From the NCBI GenBank assembly GCA_016839635.1, contig JAEOTV010000169.1, positions 1 to 64,000 of the forward strand: a DNA stretch of 64,000 nucleotides, read 5' to 3'. Positions 1-7,886 of the stretch are shown here, piece after piece; position 1 is the first letter of the stretch, and each line of letters starts with the position of its first letter. Both the position numbers and the translations under genes were made by a program. The DNA comes from Promethearchaeota archaeon. Lineage in GTDB: Archaea > Asgardarchaeota > Lokiarchaeia > Sigynarchaeales > SOKP01. The notes beneath the pieces are model-generated. The model had not been told where the DNA came from, did not search any database, and saw nothing but the letters and a program-made list of their open reading frames with translations.

Positions 1-234
1 AACAGGATTTACAAACCATTCAACAACAATTCTATAGAGAAAAGTTTGGTCAAAAAAATAAACATAAATAAGCAAACCTAGAGATAATACAATTAAACTA
101 GCAAATAAAATAATATATAGTATGGTTTTCGTATCATATTGAGAAAAATCAACTAAATTTCTTAAGTATTTCTTCACTCTCGTCGAAAAAGAATGGGTTT
201 CATCCAATTGCTCATCTCTGTTTTCTTCTGTCAT
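1..234 (-). CDS. Membrane protein, N-terminal part (runs off window)
   Basis: An ATG at 234 opens a frame that stays open to the window edge, giving 78 residues. The first ~38 residues are charged and polar (TEENRDEQLDE near the start). One hydrophobic helix follows at about residues 41-61, then an aromatic stretch LYRIVVEWFVNP. This is the pattern of a short cytoplasmic N-terminus and the first membrane span of a larger protein. The helix-then-WFVNP layout recalls VTT/DedA-type membrane proteins, but too little is visible to name the family. It is transcribed divergently from the PAP2 gene at 333, with about 100 bases between them. Confidence 0.6.
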   Translation of the reverse strand, partial: MTEENRDEQLDETHSFSTRVKKYLRNLVDFSQYDTKTILYIILFASLIVLSLGLLIYVYFFDQTFLYRIVVEWFVNPV

Positions 235-332
235 ATTTATCAAAATCTTGAGTAAATATTAAGTAATATTAGTAATTTAGATTTCTATAAAAAGTATTTT
301 TTAAAAGTTATAATCGAAATTGTGTTTTAGAA

Positions 333-1142
333 ATGTTTGAAAATATCAAAAAATCTCCGATAGCAAAAATATTAGTAGTTTTAATGATTTCTTGGGTCAT
401 TCTTGCTCTGGTTTTTGGTTTTACTGATTTAGAGATATCTAAATTTGTTGTAGATGAGAATTCAGCATGGGGAATTTTTGGATGAGCATATGGGGAAGCG
501 CCGGGTTATGGATTAATTGCTATCGCTTTATCTGCTCTAATTGGAAGTTATAATGATAATTTAAAACAACAAAAAATTTCAGCGTACGTTATTATAGCAA
601 TTGGAGCTATTCTAGTTGTTTTAGGAATTGTTTTTAATATTCAAGCTTTAATTATTGATGGAGCTGCCGTTTCCATTTGCGTGTTTATATTTCTTGGTCT
701 AACATTCAATAAAGATTGGAAAATTTATAGAAACCTTTCTGCGGTAATAATTATTTTATTCCTCTTAAATTCATTATTATTTGTGCGAACCACAAAGATT
801 TTAACTGGAAGAATAAGATTTAATGATTTAGCTACTGATTTTACTGATTACACGCCGTGGTTCTTACCTCCTGGACCACTTTCTGGAGGAGAATCTTTTC
901 CATCAGGACATACAAGTATATCCTTTATGTTTTTACCTCTATTGATCCTATTGAAGGATCGTAAATTGAAGGATCCAATTCGAATTTTGATTACATTTTT
1001 AATTTTGGGATGGGCCATATTTGTTGGATTATCTCGAGTGGTAATTGGTGATCATTATGCTTCAGATGTTTTATTTTCAGCTATGATGGCTACTGTTATC
1101 ACTATTCTACTCTACAAAAAATATTATATCAAAAAAACCTAA
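333..1142 (+). pseudogene. PAP2-family phosphatase interrupted by an in-frame TGA
   Basis: Reading from ATG 333 gives a 269-codon PAP2 (type 2 phosphatidic acid phosphatase) membrane protein with one in-frame TGA at 483-485 (codon 51; context GIFG-stop-AYGEAPGY). All three catalytic motifs lie after the stop: KILTGRIR, SFPSGHTS and SRVVIGDHYASD. About six hydrophobic segments are spread over both halves, and the frame does not shift across the TGA. A GTG at 681 could start only a truncated 153-residue piece that lacks the first spans. PAP2 enzymes dephosphorylate lipid phosphates at the membrane. TGG or CGA changed to TGA, a sequencing error, or readthrough could all explain the stop. Selenocysteine is unlikely: PAP2 is not a known selenoprotein family and only 24 bases separate the gene from the next one. 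Confidence 0.75.
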
Positions 1143-1166
1143 TATTATTATAAAGGAGAATAAAAT

Positions 1167-1817
1167 TTGAGAGAAATTATTAAAGATTTTTATCATATAG
1201 GGGATTCTGGTTGTTCTATTTATTTAATACAAACCCATAGTGAAGACGGTCTTGTTTTGATAGATTGTGGAATGAGTCTTAACATGATTAAAAGGATTAA
1301 CAAAGTTAATTTGAATCCCATGGATATTAAACATTGTATTATCACGCATTTCCATATTGATCATATTGCCGCTTGTTATGATCTTAAGCACTTTAATAAA
1401 AAAGTTAACTTTTACGCTCATGAATTGGACGCAACCGCAATAGAAGAAGAAGGCCATGATAAAGAAACCGCTGCTAAATGGTATGGAGTACGTTATAGAC
1501 CAGTCAAACTTACAAAACGATTGAAAGGTGACCTTGAGATCTTAAAATTTGGAAATATTGAATTTCAATGTATTCATACACCTGGACATACTCCAGGGTC
1601 AATTTCAATTCTTATCGAAACTGAAGAAAAACAAAAGATCTTATTTGGACAAGATTTACATGGACCAATTATTCCTGGAGTAAGTGATTATGAAGATTAC
1701 CAAAATTCTTTACATAAATTGCTAGATTTAGAAGCAGATATTTTATGTGAGGGGCATTTTGGTGTTTTTCAACCCGTAGATGAAGTTCAGCGATATATTA
1801 AACAGTATATCGAATAA
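1167..1817 (+). CDS. MBL-fold metal-dependent hydrolase
   Basis: A 216-residue metallo-beta-lactamase-fold protein. The metal-binding motif HFHIDH is at residues 61-66. Further ligands are H141 (HTPGHTPGS), D163 (GQDLHG) and H197 (CEGHFGV), so both metal sites look complete. The family covers glyoxalase II-like thioesterases, lactonases and others, and the substrate cannot be told from sequence. The start is TTG at 1167, preceded by a strong Shine-Dalgarno (AAAGGAGAA at 1152-1160). The 24-base gap after the PAP2 frame suggests co-transcription with it. It converges with the NimA-like gene at 1846. Confidence 0.88.
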   Translation: MREIIKDFYHIGDSGCSIYLIQTHSEDGLVLIDCGMSLNMIKRINKVNLNPMDIKHCIITHFHIDHIAACYDLKHFNKKVNFYAHELDATAIEEEGHDKETAAKWYGVRYRPVKLTKRLKGDLEILKFGNIEFQCIHTPGHTPGSISILIETEEKQKILFGQDLHGPIIPGVSDYEDYQNSLHKLLDLEADILCEGHFGVFQPVDEVQRYIKQYIE

Positions 1818-1845
1818 ATTTCAATATAAGTATTATTTAATTTTT

Positions 1846-2349
1846 TCAAGATTCTGCTTTTTCTTCTTTACCAGTAATATCGGTTATATCCAATCTCAAC
1901 ATACCAGAATTTTCATATGTCTCATCTTTTTTAAGGAATTTATTTTTAGTAGCAATTGGATCCTCTTCTAGCTGATTTAATAATATGGTAAAACCCAATT
2001 TTTTTTCTTCTAATTCTTCAACAATGTTCATTTTTCCCCTAAATACAACTGAACGATAAGTCTGACCACACCTACCTTCATATCCATTATCTTCAATAAC
2101 AGTGCCACACACGTAAGGATTAGCTTTTATAAAATCTATTTTTTGTCCTTCTTTAGCACAATGAAAATATAAAGCATTTTTGGTCTTATCATATCCATAA
2201 CTTAATGTAATTATATACGGTTCATTTTCTTTGCTCAATGAAATAACCGTATATTTCCCTCCTTTCAACAATTCAACCAGTTCTTCTTTATCTTTTATTT
2301 CCTTTTCTTTTTTTCTTATATGATATTTGGATACATTAATACACCTCAA
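1846..2349 (-). CDS. Pyridoxamine 5'-phosphate oxidase-fold flavoprotein, NimA-like
   Basis: A 167-residue split-barrel protein of the FMN-binding PNPOx superfamily. Recognisable parts are the N-terminal RKKEKEIKDKEELVELL, the central TLSYGYDKTKNALYFHCAKEGQKIDF, and NPYVCGTVIED, which is the NimA/5-nitroimidazole-resistance type (COG3467). Such proteins bind FMN or F420 and reduce small molecules; the substrate here is unknown. The called start is TTG 2349. It overlaps a GAGGTG sequence that would be a better Shine-Dalgarno for a start further in, but the only ATG at suitable spacing is out of frame. The true N-terminus is therefore uncertain, and a one-base length error in the T7 run just upstream is possible. 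Confidence 0.78.
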   Translation of the reverse strand: MRCINVSKYHIRKKEKEIKDKEELVELLKGGKYTVISLSKENEPYIITLSYGYDKTKNALYFHCAKEGQKIDFIKANPYVCGTVIEDNGYEGRCGQTYRSVVFRGKMNIVEELEEKKLGFTILLNQLEEDPIATKNKFLKKDETYENSGMLRLDITDITGKEEKAES

Positions 2350-2477
2350 AAAAACAACTCGAAATTATTAAAATTTAATATTTCTTTGTTTAAATTTTCA
2401 TCATCAAATTCTTTAGTATTAAACTTCAAAACCCAATCAGCTTTTAAAGTATTATCATTAATTTTATCAAACTTCCA
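2346..2477 (-). pseudogene. Open 43-codon fragment without a start codon, upstream of the NimA-like gene
   Basis: The minus strand holds an open frame with protein-like composition (...LKADWVLKFNTKEFDDENL...) that ends in TGA 2348-2346, exactly where the NimA-like gene begins. It has no usable start: the codon before it is TAG at 2480-2478. It ends in a run of seven T. One extra T would join it in frame to the downstream gene. It could be the 3' remnant of a decayed gene, or an N-terminal extension of the downstream protein lost to a homopolymer error. I do not recognise a family, and chance cannot be excluded at this length. Confidence 0.3.
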
Positions 2478-2495
2478 CTATTTTTAGAATATAAG

Positions 2496-3356
2496 ATGGT
2501 TTTAGAGGATTGGCATACTCATAACGAATTATGTCGCCATGCAGTTGGTACTATCGAAGATTATATTAAAAGAGCTATCGAAATGAATTTGGATCTTATT
2601 GGTCTAAGCGATCATTTCCCATACGAATACCTTAAGAATAGTTCTGTTTTAATTGAGGAAGTTCCTTATAAAGAATACGCTATGAAATTAACTGAAGTCG
2701 AATCATATTTTTCAACTATAGAAAAACTAAAAAAAAAATACAATAATAATATTCAAATAAGAATAGCTTTTGAGATTGATTATTTTAGAAGTCAAGAAGA
2801 AGCATTGAATAAATATTTTAAAACTAGGGTTAAGGAATTAGACTACATTTTAGGATCCGTCCATGTGTTACATGGGAAATCAAAATTGTTTGCTTTTGAT
2901 GATAGGAGATTTTTAGGCATGTATCAAGAATATGAAAGTATAGATAATATCTATTTAGAATATTACAATAAGCTACAAAGCATGATTATTTCAGAAGATT
3001 TTGATTTTGATGTTCTAGGTCATTTTGATTTACCAAAAAAATATAATAAAAGACCAATTAATGAAAATTTAGTGATGAATGAAGTAATTAAGACACTTGA
3101 GCTCCTAAAGAAAGCAGATTTAACGATTGAAATAAATACTGGAGGATTAAGAAAGGAAATAAAAGAACAATATCCTAGTTTTGAAATATTAGAAAAGATG
3201 TATGAATTAGATATCCCAATTCTCTTGGGATCAGATGCTCATCACCCTGATGAATTGTCTTATAAATTTAATGAAATGTTAAAAATGGTAAGAAAGATTG
3301 GCTATTCTGAATTAGCTCACTTTAATAAAAGAAAAAGAACATTTATTGAGATGTAA
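2496..3356 (+). CDS. PHP-domain phosphatase, histidinol-phosphatase-like
   Basis: A 286-residue polymerase-and-histidinol-phosphatase (PHP) protein. Metal-binding motifs are DWHTHNELCRH near the N-terminus (H7, H9, H15), GLSDHFPY at ~37-44, an acidic residue in RIAFEIDYF, GSVHVLHG, DVLGHFDL, and the closing LLGSDAHHPDEL. Order and length fit the HisJ/HisK-type histidinol-phosphatase (L-histidinol phosphate to histidinol), the penultimate enzyme step of histidine synthesis. PHP phosphatases also act on other phosphoesters and no other his gene is nearby, so the substrate is inferred. It has an ATG start. The next gene follows 12 bases later, so the two are probably one transcript. Confidence 0.8.
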   Translation: MVLEDWHTHNELCRHAVGTIEDYIKRAIEMNLDLIGLSDHFPYEYLKNSSVLIEEVPYKEYAMKLTEVESYFSTIEKLKKKYNNNIQIRIAFEIDYFRSQEEALNKYFKTRVKELDYILGSVHVLHGKSKLFAFDDRRFLGMYQEYESIDNIYLEYYNKLQSMIISEDFDFDVLGHFDLPKKYNKRPINENLVMNEVIKTLELLKKADLTIEINTGGLRKEIKEQYPSFEILEKMYELDIPILLGSDAHHPDELSYKFNEMLKMVRKIGYSELAHFNKRKRTFIEM

Positions 3357-3377
3357 GAACTTAATTTTGTGATCTTA

Positions 3378-4094
3378 ATGAAAGAAAAGAAGACTGATAA
3401 ATGCGAAATATGTGGCAAGAATTTAATTTATACCACTCAACATGAAGAATATAAGGATTTGAAGTGTGAGTTTTGTGGTACAGTTTTTAATTCTAATATT
3501 TTTTGTGAAGATGGACATTATATTTGCGATATGTGTCATTCTAAAGGTCCAATTGAAATTATTGAACGAATTTGTGAGGAAACTAACCTTAAAGATCCAT
3601 TCGAATTAGCAGATGTTATTATGAAACATCCAAATTTCAAGGTCTATGGTCCTGAACATCATGTATTAACACCTGCAGTTATTTTAACATCATTAAAAAA
3701 TAATAGTGTCAAAAAACCTGATGGAAATGAAATCACTTTATTTGATATTAAAGAAGCAATACGAAGAGCGTCTAAAATTCCAGGTGGTTGGTGTGGTTTT
3801 TACGGATCATGTGGAGCTGGAATGGGCTCTGGAGTAGCGATAAGTATTTTCACAGGGGCAACACCATCCACAGATAAACCTAGAACCTTAGCGAATCAAA
3901 TCACATCAAGATCCTTAGATAGAATCGCAGATAATTTAGAACATTGTTGTAAAAGGTCTGTAAGATTATCGATTATCGAAACTCTTAAATTCTTAAAAGA
4001 AAAGTTTGAAATTGAATTAGGTTATAATTTTAAACATTGTATTTTTTCAAATATCAACAACAAATGTGAAAGAAATAAATGTCCTGTTTTTTAA
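3378..4094 (+). CDS. DUF5714-type cysteine-rich protein
   Basis: About 238 residues. The N-terminus carries CEICGKNL and CEFCG, then CEDGHYICDMCHSKG, so it has two likely zinc- or cluster-binding Cys sets. The middle holds a Gly/Cys-rich core GGWCGFYGSCGAGMGSGVA. The C-terminus has further Cys (HCCKRS, CIFSNINNKCERNKCP). This is the pattern of DUF5714 proteins, known from anaerobic archaea and often next to methyltransferase or radical-SAM genes; function unknown. I choose ATG 3378, since the in-frame GTG at 3369 is part of a GTGATC Shine-Dalgarno three bases upstream. It lies just downstream of the PHP gene. Confidence 0.78.
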   Translation: MKEKKTDKCEICGKNLIYTTQHEEYKDLKCEFCGTVFNSNIFCEDGHYICDMCHSKGPIEIIERICEETNLKDPFELADVIMKHPNFKVYGPEHHVLTPAVILTSLKNNSVKKPDGNEITLFDIKEAIRRASKIPGGWCGFYGSCGAGMGSGVAISIFTGATPSTDKPRTLANQITSRSLDRIADNLEHCCKRSVRLSIIETLKFLKEKFEIELGYNFKHCIFSNINNKCERNKCPVF

Positions 4095-4102
4095 AGTAAA
4101 AA

Positions 4103-4903
4103 TTAAACTTTTCTACTCTGTATCCACCCTTCTGTGGATATTGAATTAAGTAATGTAATGTGTTTTGGATCTTTTGTATGAATTACTAAATGATTATCTT
4201 TAGACTTACCAATTATTGCTAATAGAAGTTCTTCTCCATCTCTAGTCAAAACATATCTATCTGCTCGTTCATAATTTCTAAGACCAATGTTATCTAAGCT
4301 TTCAAATTCATCAAGAAGTTCACTATGTTCTTCAATTTCCGAACTTATTTTGCAGGCAATTTTCATAGAAACAGATGATCTAAGTTCGTATAAATAAAGT
4401 TCTTGCAAATCTTCAATGGAAGGCACAACAATTGTTACATTAGCTATGGCTTTTTCTAAAATCTCTCTCATTTTTTCAAGGATCATAGATCTTGTAATTT
4501 GTAAATTTGTAAAATCCATGATTTTGACATCATCAGAACTAGTTTGTACTTCTTTAAGTTTCTCATTTTCCAATTTTAAGCGTTCCAAATCTTCATCTGC
4601 TTTTAGTAATTCCTCATTTAATATTTCTATCTCCTTATGAAGTTGAATAATTTGATTCTCTTTCTCTTTTAAGATAGTCTTATCAACAGCAGAAGAATCC
4701 AATTTTTTGATTTGTTCATCTTTTAATGCTAAAGTTTTTTCTAATGTTTTAGTTCCTTCATCCTTAGTATATAACGTTCTTTCAAGGGTCTTAATTTGCT
4801 CATCTTTTGAATTTAGAGCTCTCTCAAGGGTCTCGATTTGATTCTCTTTCAATTTTAAAAGAGAATCCTTCGTCTCTAATTGCTTTTTAAATTCCCATTC
4901 CAT
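4103..4903 (-). CDS. Coiled-coil protein with C-terminal TrmB-like domain
   Basis: 266 residues. Residues ~1-125 form a long coiled coil built on a 14-residue repeat (variants of KDEQIKTLERTL), seen at least three times. The 42-base repeat is also visible in the DNA around 4740-4870. The C-terminal half (LQITRSMILEKMREILEKA, IVVPSIEDLQELYLYEL, RNYERADRYVLTRDGEELLLAI) resembles the regulatory, PLD-like sensor half of TrmB-type proteins, but no N-terminal winged helix is present; the coiled coil takes its place. It is divergent from the double-roadblock gene at 5071 with a shared 167-base AT-rich upstream region, so a common regulatory link is possible. Function unknown. Confidence 0.65.
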   Translation of the reverse strand: MEWEFKKQLETKDSLLKLKENQIETLERALNSKDEQIKTLERTLYTKDEGTKTLEKTLALKDEQIKKLDSSAVDKTILKEKENQIIQLHKEIEILNEELLKADEDLERLKLENEKLKEVQTSSDDVKIMDFTNLQITRSMILEKMREILEKAIANVTIVVPSIEDLQELYLYELRSSVSMKIACKISSEIEEHSELLDEFESLDNIGLRNYERADRYVLTRDGEELLLAIIGKSKDNHLVIHTKDPKHITLLNSISTEGWIQSRKV

Positions 4904-5070
4904 TTAATTCACCAAGATCATAATTTTAACTTTAACTATATTTTAACTATAAAGATTACCATTTAAAAATTTATTATATCTAATTCTTTAAGATCATTTT
5001 TAATTATATAATAGTTTGATTTAATTTTATTATTACAAAAGATTTTATTTTCAAATAAACAATATTCACT

Positions 5071-5808
5071 ATGGATGAACAAGAAAAGATACTAGAGGAA
5101 TTAAAGTCAGATGTGTCTGAAAGAATAGAAAAAGAGCTTGAAGCGTCTTCTGCAATATTAGGTATTAATGTTGGCACTCCTGAGGGCACTAAGGTTGCAA
5201 GTATTTTTAAAAAAGAGATTAAAATGACAACTGGCGAGGTAACTGCAGCAAACAGTAGCCTAGTATTTCTCTCTTCTAAGATGTTACATGACTCTCTTAA
5301 TCAAGAAGTTTCATATAACCTTATTTTTGGAAAAGAAAAAATCGTCCTCTCAATTTTAACAGAATTCATTACTATGATTACATATTTGAATCGAGAAATT
5401 GCTGAACTTGAGGGCTTAGATTCATACATAGATAAATTACAGAAATTAAGCCTACAAATATCTGCTATCATTGAAACTTCAGACATTCTTAAGGAAGAAA
5501 TTTTTAAGGGTCTTAAGAGAGCGATACCAAATACTCTCGTTTTAGCAATTATTACAAAAGATGGTTTGCCAATTAAGGTTCAATCTACTATGCCTGAACC
5601 AATTCTTTCAGCAATTGTTGCTGCTTTATATAATTTATCGGGAGTTTTGTTAGAAAGTTATATGGAGTACTCGATTATAGGTGGAGAAAATGGTTCAGTA
5701 ATACTGCATGATTTAGATGAAAATAGAGTTTTGGCAATTGCAGTTCCTGAATCGGATGGAAGGAAGTTAGGAACGTATATCGCGAAGATAAAGGCAATAA
5801 TCCAGTAG
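5071..5808 (+). CDS. Tandem roadblock/LC7-like domain protein
   Basis: 245 residues with two units of roadblock/longin-like character. The first spans roughly residues 20-140 (ASSAILGINVGTPEG..., ...GKEKIVLSILTEFITMITYLNREI). The second spans ~150-245 (FKGLKRAIPNTLVLAIITKDGLPI..., ...EYSIIGGENGSVILHDLDENRVLAIAVPE). The second matches the beta-alpha-beta3-alpha pattern of MglB/roadblock proteins, with the GLPI turn and a final helix. Roadblock proteins dimerise and regulate small Ras-like or Mgl GTPases, and Asgard archaea carry many. No GTPase gene is in this window, so the partner is unknown. It has an ATG start and no obvious Shine-Dalgarno. Confidence 0.72.
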   Translation: MDEQEKILEELKSDVSERIEKELEASSAILGINVGTPEGTKVASIFKKEIKMTTGEVTAANSSLVFLSSKMLHDSLNQEVSYNLIFGKEKIVLSILTEFITMITYLNREIAELEGLDSYIDKLQKLSLQISAIIETSDILKEEIFKGLKRAIPNTLVLAIITKDGLPIKVQSTMPEPILSAIVAALYNLSGVLLESYMEYSIIGGENGSVILHDLDENRVLAIAVPESDGRKLGTYIAKIKAIIQ

Positions 5809-5828
5809 GGTTAAGTTATAGAAATCTG

Positions 5829-5872
5829 CTGGAAAGGTAAATTCAGCGTTTGATTTCAATGAAAATTTACTG
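5829..5872 (+). repeat. Imperfect direct repeat, left copy (downstream of carboxylesterase)
   Basis: A ~44 bp sequence (core AAATTCAGcGTTTG) that recurs in the same orientation at 7814-7857 with roughly 80% identity. The two copies bracket the carboxylesterase gene. Confidence 0.6.
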
Positions 5873-6007
5873 AAATATTCCAATCAATTAAAGTAGTAGA
5901 ATATATAAAAATACGGAAAAAGTTAATTGTTCTATTGTTTTCCTTTTTCATAGAAAAAGAAAAAAGGTTGAAAGCCTAATTTCAATTTATAGTTACAAGA
6001 ATTTTTT

Positions 6008-7744
6008 TTATAGTTCAGGTTCGTTGACTCCAAATGGTATCATTTCATCAAGATAGGATAGGATCATTCCTAGTTCAGGTTCTTTAAGCTCAAAATTAAT
6101 GAGTTCAATAACACTCTTCACAGTAAGTATATCATTTAAATAGGAAATCCTTAAATCATCAATACCAGCATCAAGGACAAGAATTTTGTTTTTTCCTTTA
6201 GTATTATCCCAAGGATACCAATAAGGTAAACCTTCTCCATTTGGATTTCCTGTCCTTGCAAAATTGGCAAGATAATTCATACACAAATCTGTTAATCTTT
6301 CCCGACCAAGTCGATTACGCTTAGTGCGAGTTTTTCCGATCAGCATAGATATGGAACTGTTACCCATCCCTAAAAAGAAAGGAATTTCTGCAAAGTGATG
6401 AGCACCCAAGTTTCGCCCCATTAATTTAGGTAGAACACTCACACCATCTTTATCAGGGCTTCCCCAATCAAATCGGTAAGCATAAATGGGTAAATTAGTC
6501 TTTGAATTCATCTTACATACTAAGGAATCAAGACCATTCACACGCCAGAGTAGGGATCGATAACCCCAAATTAAGTCATATATTCTTGAATTCTTGGGAG
6601 GGTCTTTTCTAAAATGGCCAAAAAGTTTTAATTCATCCTTAGCGCAACCAATAATTATCGGTACCTTATTTGTCCACTCGCCACTTGAAAACACAGAATA
6701 TCCTTCTTTTGGTATTACTATACCATCAGTGAAGATAGTTCGCCATTCAGCCATTCCGAAATCCATTTTGGGTATACATTTCATAATTTTAAATGCAGAT
6801 TTTGAACGAAGATACTTATCAACCTCTTTTTCCGACATTTTATCTATGATTTGCCCGGCTTCTACTTGATTCTTTGCTTTATGATCCTTAATGAGGAGAT
6901 TAATAAGAAGATCGGTACTTTGAGCCTCTGCAGTGTTAGTACTCCCAATAAGAGATAATCCACTTTCCACTATCGCATGATGGAACAGCCCTTTTGCATG
7001 AGGTGAGATAAGGAGTGAGAGAACATTAAAGGCACCACCGGATTCCCCTGCAATTGTAACATTATTAGGATCCCCTCCAAATGCTTCTATGTTATCTCTT
7101 ACCCATTCCAAAGCTTTTATCAGATCAAGAGTACCAAAATTTCCACTTTTATCTTCAGAAGAACCATTACTTGTGACTGCAGGATGTATAAACCAACCCA
7201 TTGCTCCAAGACGGTAATTAACTGAGATATACAATAAGTTAGATTTCTCAACAATCGCATTACCATAATAAGAAACCTCCGCAGATGAACCAATTGAATT
7301 TCCACCTCCATGGATATATAAATAGACTGGTAATTTTGTTTCTGGAGTTTTAGGACGCCAAACATTAAGATAAAGACAATCCTCTGAACCAATTGGACCT
7401 AAAAAAGGCATAACTTGTGCTGCAGAACTCCCAAACTTTTTTGTTTCGCGGGTTCCGATCCATGGGGTAGGATCAAGTGTGGCTTTCCAACGAAGAGAAC
7501 CAGTTGGAGGATCTGCATACGGAATCCCCTTCCAGCACCAAGATCCTTTATCTGAAAAACCGGATGCTAAACCATACTTCGTTTGGACAAGAGCATCATC
7601 ATTCCATGAACCTAGTTTAAAAGTAGTATTAGATGGCTCTAATGCGCGAAAATGACTAATGTAGGGAGATATAATCCTTTTAATCAAATTGAATAATCTA
7701 ATAAAAGGACTAAACAAATAAGCTAGCTTTATTATTAAACTCAT
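6008..7744 (-). CDS. Type-B carboxylesterase (alpha/beta hydrolase)
   Basis: 578 residues, the usual size for the carboxylesterase/para-nitrobenzyl esterase family. The signature EDCLYLNVW is at 121-129, the oxyanion-hole HGGG at 145-148, and the nucleophile elbow GESGG at 233-237 with S235. The acidic residue is probably E371 (CAKDELKLF). The catalytic His lies in GAHHFAEIPFF at ~447-457. The family hydrolyses carboxylic esters. The first 25 residues are hydrophobic/amphipathic and may attach it to the membrane; no clear signal cleavage site is seen. Type-B esterases are mostly bacterial and eukaryotic. GC looks somewhat higher than in its neighbours, and it is bracketed by direct repeats, so recent acquisition is plausible. 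Confidence 0.9.
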   Translation of the reverse strand: MSLIIKLAYLFSPFIRLFNLIKRIISPYISHFRALEPSNTTFKLGSWNDDALVQTKYGLASGFSDKGSWCWKGIPYADPPTGSLRWKATLDPTPWIGTRETKKFGSSAAQVMPFLGPIGSEDCLYLNVWRPKTPETKLPVYLYIHGGGNSIGSSAEVSYYGNAIVEKSNLLYISVNYRLGAMGWFIHPAVTSNGSSEDKSGNFGTLDLIKALEWVRDNIEAFGGDPNNVTIAGESGGAFNVLSLLISPHAKGLFHHAIVESGLSLIGSTNTAEAQSTDLLINLLIKDHKAKNQVEAGQIIDKMSEKEVDKYLRSKSAFKIMKCIPKMDFGMAEWRTIFTDGIVIPKEGYSVFSSGEWTNKVPIIIGCAKDELKLFGHFRKDPPKNSRIYDLIWGYRSLLWRVNGLDSLVCKMNSKTNLPIYAYRFDWGSPDKDGVSVLPKLMGRNLGAHHFAEIPFFLGMGNSSISMLIGKTRTKRNRLGRERLTDLCMNYLANFARTGNPNGEGLPYWYPWDNTKGKNKILVLDAGIDDLRISYLNDILTVKSVIELINFELKEPELGMILSYLDEMIPFGVNEPEL

Positions 7745-7813
7745 GATCTCAGATCAGTAACATTATTAAAAGCTTTTATGAAATTCTAACTATAGGGGGA
7801 GAAACTAAAGTTA

Positions 7814-7857
7814 CTGGAACGGAAAATTCAGAGTTTGGTTTCGAATGAATTTTAGTG
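7814..7857 (+). repeat. Imperfect direct repeat, right copy (upstream of carboxylesterase)
   Basis: Second copy of the repeat at 5829-5872 (core AAATTCAGaGTTTG), lying about 70 bases upstream of the carboxylesterase start. Differences are scattered substitutions plus one inserted base. Confidence 0.6.
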
Positions 7858-7886
7858 TACTCTTCTTAAAAAACGATGATTAGTAT

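Noticed and set aside
483..485. Selenocysteine reading of the TGA in the PAP2 gene
   Set aside because: PAP2 is not a known selenoprotein family, the stop is not at a catalytic residue, and no space for a usual 3' SECIS exists before the next gene.
5922..5933. GTTAATTGTTCT shared with 29717-29728
   Set aside because: A 12-base AT-rich match over 64 kb is expected by chance and the flanks do not match.
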